In this document: one piece after another, positions 1 to 5,772 of the stretch
Layout: every line of letters begins with the position of its first letter
How positions within the stretch are numbered: position 1 is the first letter of the stretch
Origin: Deltaproteobacteria bacterium
GTDB lineage: Bacteria; Desulfobacterota; Desulfobacteria; Desulfobacterales; JAUVVS01
Assembly (NCBI GenBank): GCA_030604545.1
Contig: JAUVVS010000153.1
Span: forward strand, 1 to 5,898
Direction: 5' to 3'
DNA length: 5,898 nt
The notes under the pieces: model-generated
Database searches by the model: none
The model's input: only the letters and a program-made list of their open reading frames with translations
What the model was told of the DNA's origin: nothing
Translations under genes and position numbers: made by a program

Positions 1-2
1 CA

Positions 3-92
3 GGGAGAGGTTCAGACCGGTTTCGCCCTGGCCAGGATATAGGTAAGCCGGTCAACGTTAAAGTAGAAGGATTTGAAAAGCGTTCTATTTAA
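3..92 (+). CDS. Possible 3' end of an upstream gene (partial, uncertain)
   Basis: One forward frame is open from the window edge to a TAA at 90-92 and would encode about 29 residues ending in EGFEKRSI. It stops 21 bases before the ATG of the next gene, a spacing that would suit a co-transcribed upstream gene. The other two forward frames close earlier, at 40-42 and at about 45. Thirty codons are too few to judge coding potential and I do not recognise the family. It could equally be non-coding leader. Confidence 0.2.
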   Translation, partial: GRGSDRFRPGQDIGKPVNVKVEGFEKRSI

Positions 93-103
93 AACGATAA
101 AAA

Positions 104-108
104 GGGGG
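104..108 (+). promoter_or_regulatory. Ribosome binding site of the CNMP-HndB fusion gene
   Basis: A GGGGG run lies 5 bases upstream of the ATG at 114. The sequence from 107 to 127 (end of the RBS, spacer and first codons) is identical to 1079-1099 ahead of the second paralogue, so the duplication copied the translation start as well as the gene. This supports both chosen starts. Confidence 0.6.
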
Positions 109-113
109 TATTA

Positions 114-860
114 ATGATCAGTCTCGAATTTCTAAAAAAAGTCAAAGTATTCGATGGCTTAAATGATGATCACCTGTCTGATGTTATGGGCTGCTGTCAG
201 GAAAAGGAGTATCATCATAGAGACAGACTTTTTGGTGAAGGAGATGATGCTATCCACGTGTGGGTGGTAATGGATGGACAAGTCGATCTTCGTTTTGATT
301 TGCCGGGGCGTCCTACTTCAAAAGAAAACACTATCTCCTCCATATCAGCATATAAGACCTTCGGGTGGTCAAGTCTTGTACCACCGTACAAATACGGACT
401 TTCTGCTTACTGTGCCACCAGAAGCTGCAAGGTATTAAAAGTAGAAAAAGAATGTCTTACAAATCTTTTCGAGGAAGATACCCTCATCGGTTATAGGGTA
501 ATGTCCAATCTGGCCGCGGTCGTCGGTGAGAGGTTTGATCAGTTACAAGATTCGACTTTGCCCGCTCCCTTTGCCAAGGTAAAGATCAGCGTTCATATGG
601 CAACGTGCGGAATTGTTGCCGGTGCTCGTGAAGTAATGACTGCACTCATGGATGAGATGGCCCGGTTAGGACAGAAGAACATCGAAGTAGTATCCTCCGG
701 ATGCCTAGGTATGTGTAACAGTGAGCCGAATGTAACGATAGAGATCCAAGGAGAAGAACCGGTTATATATCAAAAAATGAACGCCGATAAGATGCGCCAG
801 GTCTTCAATAGCCATGTCCTTAAGGGTAAGATTCTATCCGATTTTGTAATAACCAAATAA
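114..860 (+). CDS. Cyclic-nucleotide-binding-like domain fused to HndB-type [2Fe-2S] ferredoxin domain
   Basis: The 248-residue product has two parts. Residues 1-145 resemble a CRP-type beta-barrel sensor: FDGL near 13-16, the DRLFGEGD segment at 37-44, and a phosphate-binding-cassette equivalent at FGWSSLVPPYKY (83-94), followed by a long helix. The Glu and Arg that bind cAMP in CRP are not evident (Trp follows FG), so the ligand is unknown. Residues 154-248 match the thioredoxin-like ferredoxin fold of HndB and the NuoF/HydB N-terminus: TCGIVAGAREV (164-174) and GCLGMC (196-201), giving candidate cluster ligands C165, C197 and C201, and ending in the HndB-like tail VLKGKILSDFVI. There is no DNA-binding helix-turn-helix, so it is probably not a transcription factor. 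HndB-type domains usually belong to NAD(P)-linked hydrogenase or dehydrogenase complexes; a sensor that gates electron transfer is my inference. A 50%-identical domain follows at 1086. The start is fixed by a good RBS 5 bases upstream. Confidence 0.85.
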   Translation: MISLEFLKKVKVFDGLNDDHLSDVMGCCQEKEYHHRDRLFGEGDDAIHVWVVMDGQVDLRFDLPGRPTSKENTISSISAYKTFGWSSLVPPYKYGLSAYCATRSCKVLKVEKECLTNLFEEDTLIGYRVMSNLAAVVGERFDQLQDSTLPAPFAKVKISVHMATCGIVAGAREVMTALMDEMARLGQKNIEVVSSGCLGMCNSEPNVTIEIQGEEPVIYQKMNADKMRQVFNSHVLKGKILSDFVITK

Positions 861-869
861 GGGATTGTA

Positions 870-1002
870 GATTGCAGATTGATGATTTTAGATTTATGGA
901 AGTCGCTCGCGCAGCGCAGGCGCCGCGTGTCGCTTCGCTGTTTTGAATAAAAATGGAAAAATTCCTTAAATCTTAAATCTTCAATTCAAACGATCTGCAA
1001 TC
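870..1002. repeat. Imperfect inverted-repeat element with GC-rich core between the paralogues
   Basis: GATTGCAGAT at 870-879 is exactly complementary to ATCTGCAATC at 993-1002. Complementarity continues imperfectly inwards: 880-897 pairs with about 967-986, with an insertion of roughly 8 bases in the right arm. Between the AT-rich arms lies a GC-rich core (about 903-940) with its own self-complementary pieces, such as GGCGCC at 919-924 and CAGCG/CGCTG at 912-916 and 936-940. It holds no open frame of note. Its layout resembles small palindromic, MITE-like intergenic elements; I have no second copy in this window to prove mobility. Confidence 0.6.
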
Positions 1003-1073
1003 GTTCGAAATAGAGACACAATACCGGCTAAAATTTTTTGCCACAAAAAACACAAAAGCACACTTAAGGTACT
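1003..1073. other. AT-rich spacer before the second paralogue
   Basis: This stretch carries a low-complexity A/C-rich run (GCCACAAAAAACACAAAAGC at about 1040-1059) that looks like another intergenic repeat fragment. I see no convincing promoter or terminator. Together with the inverted-repeat element it makes up nearly all of the 225-base gap between the two paralogues. Confidence 0.35.
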
Positions 1074-1080
1074 AAGGAGG
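1074..1080 (+). promoter_or_regulatory. Strong ribosome binding site of the second paralogue
   Basis: AAGGAGG, a near-perfect Shine-Dalgarno sequence, ends 5 bases before the ATG at 1086. It is stronger than the GGGGG of the first copy, so the sensor-only protein may be translated more efficiently. The spacer and first codons are identical to those of the first copy. Confidence 0.75.
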
Positions 1081-1085
1081 TATTA

Positions 1086-1571
1086 ATGATCAGTCTCGAT
1101 TTTCTGGAAAACATCGAACTTTTCAAAGGCCTGGATGATAACCAGCTTGCTGCTATACAGGAATGTAGTGAAAAAGTTGAGTATCAGCGGGGAGATAGAC
1201 TATTTGCTGAAGGAGAGGAGTCCAATCATCTGTGGATTGTAAAAGCAGGACAAATCGATCTGCGTTTTGATCGCCCGGAAGGACGACCCGCTTCGAAAGA
1301 GGATCCCATATCATTCATATCAGAAGCAAATCTTTTTGGATGGTCGAGCTTTATTCCACCATACAAATACAGACTTTCAGGTTACTGTGCTTCCAGAAAG
1401 TGTGAAGTAGTAAGGGTAGAAAAGGAGAGGCTCAGCACTCTTTTTGAAAAAGATGCGAGGATCGGATATTTGGTTATGTCATACGTTCTCCAAGTTATTG
1501 GAAAGCATTTTTTCCAGTTTCAAGGCGAAATCGCAAAGCGCAGAGGCCACAATATTTTGAGCGGTTGGTGA
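1086..1571 (+). CDS. Stand-alone cyclic-nucleotide-binding-like domain protein (paralogue of 114-860)
   Basis: The 161-residue product aligns end to end with residues 1-147 of the upstream fusion protein; by hand count about half the positions are identical. Shared blocks include MISL at the start, GDRLFAEGE (36-44), GQIDLRFD (55-62), FGWSSFIPPYKY (84-95) and the helix after it. It stops where the ferredoxin domain of the first copy would begin, with a short unrelated tail (KRRGHNILSGW). As in the first copy, Trp replaces the Glu of the canonical cAMP-binding FGE motif, and there is no helix-turn-helix. I see no remnant of an HndB domain between its stop and the next gene. It could be a competitor or partner subunit of the fusion protein, an independent sensor, or a truncated duplicate; the intact frame and strong RBS favour a functional gene. 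mtnA starts 84 bases downstream. Confidence 0.85.
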   Translation: MISLDFLENIELFKGLDDNQLAAIQECSEKVEYQRGDRLFAEGEESNHLWIVKAGQIDLRFDRPEGRPASKEDPISFISEANLFGWSSFIPPYKYRLSGYCASRKCEVVRVEKERLSTLFEKDARIGYLVMSYVLQVIGKHFFQFQGEIAKRRGHNILSGW

Positions 1572-1646
1572 TATAAGCGCTTAGGAATAATTTTAACCAA
1601 TTTGAAGCTATTAACTATCAATTGATGATCGCTTGAATTGAATATT

Positions 1647-1652
1647 TAAGGA
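1647..1652 (+). promoter_or_regulatory. Ribosome binding site of mtnA
   Basis: TAAGGA lies only 3 bases before the ATG at 1656. The spacing is short, but the encoded start fits the family, so this ATG is the best choice. Confidence 0.45.
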
Positions 1653-1655
1653 ATT

Positions 1656-2807
1656 ATGAAAGTAAATGGCAAAAACATACGGCCCATATGGCTGTGCCAT
1701 GACTCAAAGTTAGTAAAAATAATTGACCAAAGACGGCTTCCCCATGAGTTTACTATTAAGGAACTGCAAACAGTCAATGATGTCATAATGGCTATAGAAA
1801 AGATGTGTGTTAGAGGTGCGCCTCTTATAGGCGTGACAGCAGCATATGGTTTGTATCTTGCAATTTTAAATGCACCGGTTAAAACAGTTGGGGATGATTA
1901 TTTAATAAAAACATGCAACAAGATAAAAGCAACCAGGCCTACGGCGGTTAATCTCGCCTGGGCTGTGGATAAGGTTTTAGCCGAAGTGTTAAAAGCCAAA
2001 ACCTCCACGGAAAAGATTGATGTGGCCCGTAAGGCAGCTGGAGAGATCGCCGAGGAAGAAGCTGAAAGGTGTAGAAAAATAGGTGAACACGGTTTATGCC
2101 TGATTGAAGAAATCAAACGTAATCAAAAAGAAGGAACCGTAAATCTCCTTACCCATTGCAATGCAGGATGGCTTGCCTGCATAGAATACGGCACGGCGAC
2201 TGCACCAATTTATGCGGCGTTTGATAAGGGCATAGATATACATGTATGGGTGGATGAAACAAGACCTCTTAACCAGGGAGCGAGGTTAACGGCATGGGAG
2301 CTGGGTAAGCATGGTATCAAACACACGGTCATAACAGATAATGCCGGAGGGCATCTCATGCAACATGGTATGGTTGATATTGTGATTGTTGGTACGGATA
2401 GAACGACAAGCACTGGAGATGTTGCAAACAAAATTGGGACATACCTTAAGGCTCTTGCAGCCAAGGACAACAACATACCCTTTTATGTGGCCCTCCCGTC
2501 AAGCACCTTCGACTGGAAATTAAAAAACGGCATTAAAGAGATCCCCATAGAAGAACGCGATTCTGACGAAGTAAGGTATATTCAAGGTTTTGATAAAGGC
2601 AAAACAAGAAACATCCTGATTCCCCCGGAAAGCAGTTCTGCTGCAAATTATGCATTTGACGTAACACCTGCCAGGCTTATTACCGGTTTTATTACTGAAA
2701 GAGGGATTTGCAAAGCAACGGAAGATGATATAAAAAGACTATTTCCTGAAAAAGATGACGGAAGACAGATGACAGAAGACGGAAGACGGATGACAGAAGA
2801 CAGATGA
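1656..2807 (+). CDS. mtnA: S-methyl-5-thioribose-1-phosphate isomerase
   Basis: MtnA interconverts the aldose 5-methylthioribose-1-phosphate and the ketose 5-methylthioribulose-1-phosphate in the cytoplasm during methionine salvage; relatives also act on 5-deoxyribose-1-phosphate. The family (eIF2B-like fold) is clear from RGAP (53-56), THCNAG (166-171) with the expected catalytic C168, DETRP (200-204), QGARLTAWEL (207-216), VGTDR (245-249) with the expected catalytic D248, and GDVANKIGTY (254-263). The GTDR motif differs slightly from the common GADR. The true family C-terminus seems to end near LFPE (361-365); residues 367-383 are encoded by a 7-base tandem repeat and look like an acquired tail with a 7-residue period. 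No other methionine-salvage gene is visible, so the pathway partner (phosphorylase, or nucleosidase plus kinase) must lie elsewhere. ahbB follows after 59 bases, most of them repeat. Confidence 0.95.
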   Translation: MKVNGKNIRPIWLCHDSKLVKIIDQRRLPHEFTIKELQTVNDVIMAIEKMCVRGAPLIGVTAAYGLYLAILNAPVKTVGDDYLIKTCNKIKATRPTAVNLAWAVDKVLAEVLKAKTSTEKIDVARKAAGEIAEEEAERCRKIGEHGLCLIEEIKRNQKEGTVNLLTHCNAGWLACIEYGTATAPIYAAFDKGIDIHVWVDETRPLNQGARLTAWELGKHGIKHTVITDNAGGHLMQHGMVDIVIVGTDRTTSTGDVANKIGTYLKALAAKDNNIPFYVALPSSTFDWKLKNGIKEIPIEERDSDEVRYIQGFDKGKTRNILIPPESSSAANYAFDVTPARLITGFITERGICKATEDDIKRLFPEKDDGRQMTEDGRRMTEDR

Positions 2808-2844
2808 CGGATGACGGATGGCGGAAGACGGATAACGGATAACA
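2754..2844 (+). repeat. Tandem array of thirteen 7-base units (consensus GAWGACR)
   Basis: From 2754 the sequence divides cleanly into thirteen 7-base units, for example GATGACG, GAAGACA, GATGACA and GAAGACG, with the last units drifting to GATGGCG, GATAACG and GATAACA. The array begins inside mtnA (residue 367), runs through the TGA stop at 2805-2807 and fills most of the spacer before ahbB. Because 7 is not a multiple of 3, the coded peptide repeats every 21 bases (DDGRQMT, EDGRRMT, EDR). It has no spacers, so it is not a CRISPR array. Confidence 0.9.
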
Positions 2845-2866
2845 AATCGCAGGTTTATTTCACACA

Positions 2867-3346
2867 ATGTTAACGAAATTAGAGAAAAGGATCATTGCTT
2901 CTATTCAGGAGGATTTGCCTGTTACAGAGCGTCCATATGCCAAAATTGCAGAAAAATTAAATATTTCTGAGGACACATTTCTTGGGAAGTTAAAAGATCT
3001 TTGCGACAGAGGTATTATACGACGCTTTGGTGCAACTATTAGGCACCAGATGTCAGGGTTTAAGGCAAATGCCATGGCAGCATGGAAAGTTGATGAAGAC
3101 CGGGTAGATGAGGTAGGACAAAAGATGGCATCTTTTAAAGAGGTAACACACTGTTATAGACGCAACCCCACTGATGGATGGCCATATAACCTCTATACTA
3201 TGATCCACGGCAATGATGAAGAATCTTGCAGGCGAACAGCGCGTAAAATGTCGGAAGAGACTTCGATTGATACTTACACGCTTCTTTTTAGCCGAAAGGA
3301 ATTGAAAAAAACTTCAATGAAATATTTTCCATCCGAGGCCGCTTGA
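2867..3346 (+). CDS. ahbB: Siroheme decarboxylase beta subunit (Lrp/AsnC-type)
   Basis: AhbA and AhbB together decarboxylate siroheme to 12,18-didecarboxysiroheme, the first step of the alternative heme pathway used by sulfate reducers and archaea. The 159-residue product has an Lrp-like helix-turn-helix domain (about 1-52), then RRFGATIRHQ (52-61), an alpha/beta domain with VTHCYRR (93-99, including H95), WPYNLYTMIHG (105-115), and the terminal KELKKTSMKYF (144-154). The Trp-Pro-Tyr motif and the terminal motif are typical of AhbB rather than AhbA, and separate it from true Lrp regulators. ATG 2867 is the only plausible start, as an in-frame stop lies at 2840-2842; the RBS is weak (AGG about 13 bases upstream). 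AhbA, AhbC and AhbD are not in the window. A true Lrp-family regulator is the alternative, which I consider unlikely. Confidence 0.88.
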   Translation: MLTKLEKRIIASIQEDLPVTERPYAKIAEKLNISEDTFLGKLKDLCDRGIIRRFGATIRHQMSGFKANAMAAWKVDEDRVDEVGQKMASFKEVTHCYRRNPTDGWPYNLYTMIHGNDEESCRRTARKMSEETSIDTYTLLFSRKELKKTSMKYFPSEAA

Positions 3347-3392
3347 AAGATAATTAAATTTTAACGGCTGAAAATTTAATCACCTTTCAAGC
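3341..3392. repeat. Long AT-rich hairpin overlapping the ahbB stop codon
   Basis: Bases 3341-3362 pair with 3371-3392 over 22 positions with only two mismatches (3350/3383 and 3352/3381) around an 8-base loop. The stem begins in the last Ala codon and includes the TGA of ahbB. The two mismatches are A-C on the + strand but become G-U wobbles in a - strand transcript, so the fold is tighter in RNA read leftward. There is no run of T directly after the stem on the + strand, so it is not a classic intrinsic terminator, though it may still slow transcription or protect the ahbB mRNA end. Its right arm is also part of the 68-base inverted repeat. Confidence 0.75.
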
Positions 3393-3431
3393 TTATTTGT
3401 ATAAACTGGTTTCAAAGGGCTAAAGTGTTAC
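3364..3431 (+). repeat. Left copy of 68-base perfect inverted repeat
   Basis: The 68 bases from 3364 to 3431 are the exact reverse complement of 5773-5840 (position x pairs with 9204 minus x). Matching stops at 3363/5841 on the outside and 3432/5772 on the inside. Together the copies bracket a 2,477-base segment (3364-5840) whose only gene is the RnfB-GltD fusion. I see no obvious target-site duplication beside the outer ends and no transposase inside. Confidence 0.95.
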
Positions 3432-3597
3432 CGAACGTCCAGTTTTCATGCAAATGCAAAATATTGCCATAAAAATAACAATTTAACCACTCAACAACTT
3501 AACAACTGAACGAGGCCTTAAAACCAGGTAAAAAGATGATTTTCTACTTTTTACGAGACCATCAATATTACTATTTTAGCAATAATATATCGCGGAG
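3432..3597. other. Intergenic leader of the RnfB-GltD fusion gene
   Basis: This stretch has no gene. It holds a low-complexity AAC-rich run at about 3482-3511 (CTCAACAACTTAACAACT) and a small hairpin, GTAAAAAG (3528-3535) with CTTTTTAC (3547-3554) around an 11-base loop. An AT-rich region just before the start (TAATAT at 3583-3588) could hold a -10 element, but I cannot find a good -35 partner. The modules look like short intergenic repeats placed side by side. Confidence 0.4.
3594..3597 (+). promoter_or_regulatory. Ribosome binding site that favours GTG 3604 over ATG 3598
   Basis: GGAG ends directly against the ATG at 3598, leaving no spacer, which is too close for normal initiation. The same GGAG is 6 bases from an in-frame GTG at 3604, an ideal distance. 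The shorter start would give a protein beginning MTEAILFM, which resembles the N-terminus of RnfB proteins. The difference is only two residues. Confidence 0.6.
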
Positions 3598-5667
3598 ATG
3601 CTTGTGACAGAAGCTATTCTTTTTATGTTTGGCATAGGGGTGGTATGCAGTTCGATACTGAGTCTTGCCCAACAATTCTTTTATGTTTATGAAGATCCAC
3701 GAATTGCAGAAGTAGAAGGGCTTTTGGCAGGTGCAAACTGCGGAGGATGCGGATATACAGGTTGCTTTGCCGCAGCTGTCGCCGTCGTTAACGGTAAAGC
3801 ACTCCCCAATGTCTGCGTCATAGGCGGACCTGATTCAGCAAAAAATGTTGCCAAAATGATGGGTGTAGATGCCGGTAGTGCGGAACCACTTCTTTCTGAA
3901 AATGAGTGTTTAGGAGGCAACAGAGCTGCCGATAGATTTTATTATACAGGCATAAGCAGCTGCCGGGCCTTGAATGCCTTTTATGGTGGAAAACGCGTAT
4001 GTCATATAGGGTGCCTCGGTTTAGGAGATTGTATAAAGGCTTGTATTTTTGACGCAATTTCTATTGGTTCGGATGGATACCCTGTTGTTGATGAACGGAA
4101 ATGTGTTGGATGTGGTGCATGTGAAAAGATCTGTCCTAAAAACATTTTAGAAGTAAGAACCATGTCGGAAAGACTGCTGCATTTTAACGAAGAAGAAGAT
4201 GCCCTTGCACCCTGCAGGCAGACATGTCCTGCAGAAATCGATATTCCAAAATATATTGCGCAAATTACAAAAGGCGATTACGAAAGCGCTGTCAAGACAA
4301 TCCGCGAACGTAATCCATTTCTTCTGGCTTGCGGAAGAGTCTGTCCGCACCCTTGTGAGTCGTATTGCCGAAGGGGTATAGAAGACGAAGCTGTTTCCAT
4401 CAATCAGTTGAAACGTTTTGTTGCCGATATGGAGATGAATTCGGAGCGCCGGCTCCCGGTTTCCTGTGCACCTCCAACTAACAAGCAAATTGCTGTAATA
4501 GGCGGTGGCCCTGCAGGCTTGAGCTGTGCATATTTTCTGTGCCGTCTAGGACATACGGTTACCATTTTTGAGGCAATGCCGAAACTGGGCGGAATGATTC
4601 GATATGGAATTCCGGAATATCGACTTCCCAAGGAGGTGCTCGATTGGGAAATAGAGGGTATTCTTAAGCTGGGTATTAATTACCATATAAACGTAAAACT
4701 CGGTGTCGATTTTGACATGGGTTCACTTGTTGCTGCAGGATATGATGCTGTTTTTCTCGGTATTGGCGCATGGGATGATTACAGTCTGAAAATAGAGGGT
4801 GAAAATCTATCTGGGTGTTATACAGGCATCGATTTTCTTGTAAAAATAGGCGGTGTTGATTCTATACCAATCGGTCGTAAGGTGGCCGTTATCGGAGGCG
4901 GCAATACTGCTATCGATTGTGTCCGAACCCTTATCCGTCTTGGTGCTGAGAAGGTATATCTTGTCTACAGACGGACCCGAAGCGAAATGCCTGCAAACAA
5001 GGTCGAGATCGAAGCTGCAGAACAAGAAGGGGTAGATTTTCTCTTTTTAGCCGCTCCTGTTCGCGCTATAGGAAATGAGCAAGGTAAGGTTACGAGTCTG
5101 GAATATTTAAAGATGGAACTTGGTGAACCGGATGCAAGCGGAAGACGTCGACCGGTTCCCAAAGAAGGGTCTGAAACAGTCCTTGATATCGACATGCTGA
5201 TAACTGCAATTGGACAAAAACCAGATGTATCGTTTACTAATGAAGGAAAGCGTCTTAAAGATCTTACGATTACTCGTTGGAATACAATTGAGGCAGATCA
5301 TGAGACGCTTCAATCAAATATTCCATATATTTTTACGGCTGGAGATGTAGCTACCGGGCCATCCCTTGTTGTCGAAGCAATCGGTGGGGGGAGGAGAGCT
5401 GCAAGATCAATTCATCAATATCTTACCGGCAATCAAGTAACACCTGACCCAAAATCGCTGTTAAAAAAGCATATACCGGAATCTATTTTTGAATATGTTG
5501 AGGGGATAGTTAAAACGCCAAGGGCAAAGATGCCGGAACTGCCGGTGAAGGAACGGATCAAATCCTTTGTTGAAGCGGATCTTGTTCTTAAAGAAAAGGA
5601 TGCCCTTGCAGAGTCTAAACGCTGTTTATCCTGCTGTAGAATATGCTATAATAAGGACGCTGCTTGA
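3598..5667 (+). CDS. RnfB-like Fe-S protein fused to GltD/NfnB-type FAD-NAD(P) oxidoreductase
   Basis: Numbering is from ATG 3598; GTG 3604 is the likelier start. Residues 4-29 form a hydrophobic N-terminal anchor as in RnfB. Next comes the RnfB 4Fe-4S motif, AGANCGGCGYTGC with C48, C51, C56 and C73, and a double-cluster ferredoxin domain with GCLGLGDC (C135, C139, C145, C149 and C169, C172, C175, C179). Residues 200-260 are the Fe-S domain of GltD-like proteins (C206, C210, C245, C249, C253, C257). The flavoprotein follows: FAD-binding VIGGGPAGLSCA (300-311), NAD(P)-binding VIGGGNTAID (431-440) with YRRTRSEMPA, and the second FAD motif TAGDVATGP (580-588). The tail has CLSCCRIC (C676, C679, C680, C683). 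By family knowledge it should pass electrons between NAD(P)H and ferredoxin or a membrane partner on the cytoplasmic face; the actual partner is unknown. No other rnf gene or GltB/NfnA-type partner is in the window. At 689 residues it is far longer than plain RnfB or GltD. It lies alone between 68-base inverted repeats, 251 bases after ahbB. Confidence 0.9.
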   Translation: MLVTEAILFMFGIGVVCSSILSLAQQFFYVYEDPRIAEVEGLLAGANCGGCGYTGCFAAAVAVVNGKALPNVCVIGGPDSAKNVAKMMGVDAGSAEPLLSENECLGGNRAADRFYYTGISSCRALNAFYGGKRVCHIGCLGLGDCIKACIFDAISIGSDGYPVVDERKCVGCGACEKICPKNILEVRTMSERLLHFNEEEDALAPCRQTCPAEIDIPKYIAQITKGDYESAVKTIRERNPFLLACGRVCPHPCESYCRRGIEDEAVSINQLKRFVADMEMNSERRLPVSCAPPTNKQIAVIGGGPAGLSCAYFLCRLGHTVTIFEAMPKLGGMIRYGIPEYRLPKEVLDWEIEGILKLGINYHINVKLGVDFDMGSLVAAGYDAVFLGIGAWDDYSLKIEGENLSGCYTGIDFLVKIGGVDSIPIGRKVAVIGGGNTAIDCVRTLIRLGAEKVYLVYRRTRSEMPANKVEIEAAEQEGVDFLFLAAPVRAIGNEQGKVTSLEYLKMELGEPDASGRRRPVPKEGSETVLDIDMLITAIGQKPDVSFTNEGKRLKDLTITRWNTIEADHETLQSNIPYIFTAGDVATGPSLVVEAIGGGRRAARSIHQYLTGNQVTPDPKSLLKKHIPESIFEYVEGIVKTPRAKMPELPVKERIKSFVEADLVLKEKDALAESKRCLSCCRICYNKDAA

Positions 5668-5772
5668 TTTGAAAGAACATTTAAATAATCCTCAAAGGAA
5701 TTTTTGTTTGGTCAACAGCCCTTTTCAATTGACAAATAAGTCTTTTTAAAGTAATGTAATATTTTGAATTTC
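5668..5772. other. Spacer after the fusion gene, no gene seen
   Basis: This AT-rich stretch follows the TGA of the fusion gene. It contains T-rich runs (for example around 5700-5707 and 5742-5747), but I find no strong stem in front of them, so no intrinsic terminator can be called. The short open frame crossing the stop is a shadow of the fusion gene. Confidence 0.4.

Noticed and set aside
114..1571. CRP/FNR transcription factors
   Set aside because: Both proteins have the sensor barrel but lack a C-terminal helix-turn-helix; one has a ferredoxin domain instead and the other ends after the long helix.
2210..2476. 88-residue open frame on the - strand inside mtnA
   Set aside because: It lies wholly within a strongly conserved gene on the + strand and shows no domain or RBS. 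The same applies to - strand frames at 1898-2116, 2648-2845, 4147-4488 and 4965-5195.
2754..2844. Short regular repeats that might suggest a CRISPR array
   Set aside because: The units are 7 bases long and directly adjacent with no spacers, and no cas gene is present. It is a simple tandem repeat.
2867..3346. Lrp/AsnC transcriptional regulator
   Set aside because: The fold is Lrp-like, but the WPYNLYTMIHG and KELKKTSMKYF motifs and the RRFGATIRHQ segment fit siroheme decarboxylase AhbB better.
3341..3392. Classic intrinsic terminator of ahbB
   Set aside because: The stem is AT-rich, overlaps the stop codon and is not followed by a T run on the + strand.
3464..3492. Possible promoter starting with TTGCCA
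   Set aside because: The -35-like hexamer has no acceptable -10 partner 16-18 bases downstream.
5567..5749. 60-residue + strand open frame across the end of the fusion gene
   Set aside because: It overlaps the conserved C-terminal cysteine motif of the fusion gene in another frame and has no recognisable product.
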